Of a stretch of DNA of 6,482 nucleotides, positions 6,334-6,482 are shown piece after piece; the first letter of the stretch is position 1; the number at the start of each line of letters is the position of its first letter. Position numbers and translations under genes: made by a program. The notes below the pieces were generated by a model, which was not told where the DNA came from, did no database searches, and saw only the letters and a program-made list of their open reading frames with translations. Where the stretch lies: positions 1-6,482 of the forward strand of contig JBDIBB010000200.1 of assembly GCA_039812685.1 (NCBI GenBank), written 5' to 3'. The DNA is from JBDIBB01 sp039812685. GTDB lineage: Bacteria; Acidobacteriota; Vicinamibacteria; Vicinamibacterales; JAFNAJ01.

Positions 6334-6482
6334 TCAGAACGTCACGTTCACCGACATCCAGATCCGCCTCGGCTCCTGCATGTTGTTGTACTCGGCCGCG
6401 TAGAGCTCGGCGCCCGTCGCGTCGCGGTAGGGGAGGTAGCGAAGGAAGTCCCGATCGAGCAGGTTGTAGACGGTGAGGTTGA
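6334..6482 (-). CDS. C-terminal end of a TonB-dependent-receptor-like outer-membrane protein (partial)
   Basis: The window holds only the last 48 codons and the TGA stop (6334-6336); the gene continues beyond the right edge. The tail reads NLTVYNLLDRDFLRYLPYRD, then a short loop, then EPRRIWMSVNVTF. The first part fits a penultimate beta strand with the N-L-x-D box common near the end of TonB-dependent receptors. The last strand has alternating hydrophobics and a terminal Phe, the signal used by the BAM machinery for outer-membrane insertion. Such receptors import iron chelates, vitamins or glycans; the ligand cannot be inferred from this piece. It was too short to judge by length, and identification rests on the C-terminal pattern alone. 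Confidence 0.75.
   Translation of the reverse strand, partial: NLTVYNLLDRDFLRYLPYRDATGAELYAAEYNNMQEPRRIWMSVNVTF

Noticed and set aside
1..6482. CRISPR array, tRNA or rRNA gene, insertion sequence
   Set aside because: No regularly spaced repeats, no tRNA or rRNA signature, no transposase and no flanking terminal inverted repeats were found.

Overview
This is a GC-rich bacterial window with five coding regions: four whole genes and the 3' end of a fifth. A TonB-dependent-receptor-like C-terminus points to a Gram-negative outer membrane. Together with the high GC and a TMTC-like membrane/TPR protein, this resembles Acidobacteriota (for example the Vicinamibacterales group). That placement is an inference from gene style, not proof.

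Layout from left to right. Positions 1-204 are non-coding or nearly so, with a strong hairpin at 41-68 and perhaps the last codons of an upstream gene. A group II PLP-dependent amino acid decarboxylase (205-1650, +) follows. It converges, with a 24-base gap, on a single-chain [4Fe-4S] L-serine ammonia-lyase (1675-3099, -). Positions 3100-3488 are an intergenic region between divergent genes, with candidate promoters on both strands. Then comes an AhpC/Prx1-type peroxiredoxin (3489-4097, +), read through an in-frame TGA at 3630-3632. Close behind is a 719-residue multi-spanning membrane protein with eight TPR units (4149-6308, +) of the bacterial TMTC-like type. The window ends in the C-terminal 48 residues of a minus-strand TonB-dependent-receptor-like protein (6334-6482).

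The highlight is the peroxiredoxin. Its peroxidatic cysteine codon is TGA inside an otherwise intact family motif (PxxxTxxU). The TGA is followed at the right distance by a two-part hairpin with a G-starting GGUC loop, as expected of a bacterial SECIS. I read it as a selenoprotein peroxiredoxin (PrxU-like), not a pseudogene. The usual C-terminal resolving cysteine is replaced by Thr, so a one-Sec mechanism with an external reductant is likely. Ordinary gene callers would cut this gene in two or begin it after the active site.

The genes do not form an obvious single pathway. The oxygen-sensitive Fe-S serine lyase and the selenoperoxidase are divergent neighbours. Serine is also the backbone precursor of selenocysteine, but no selA, selB, selC or selD lies in the window, so any functional link is speculation.
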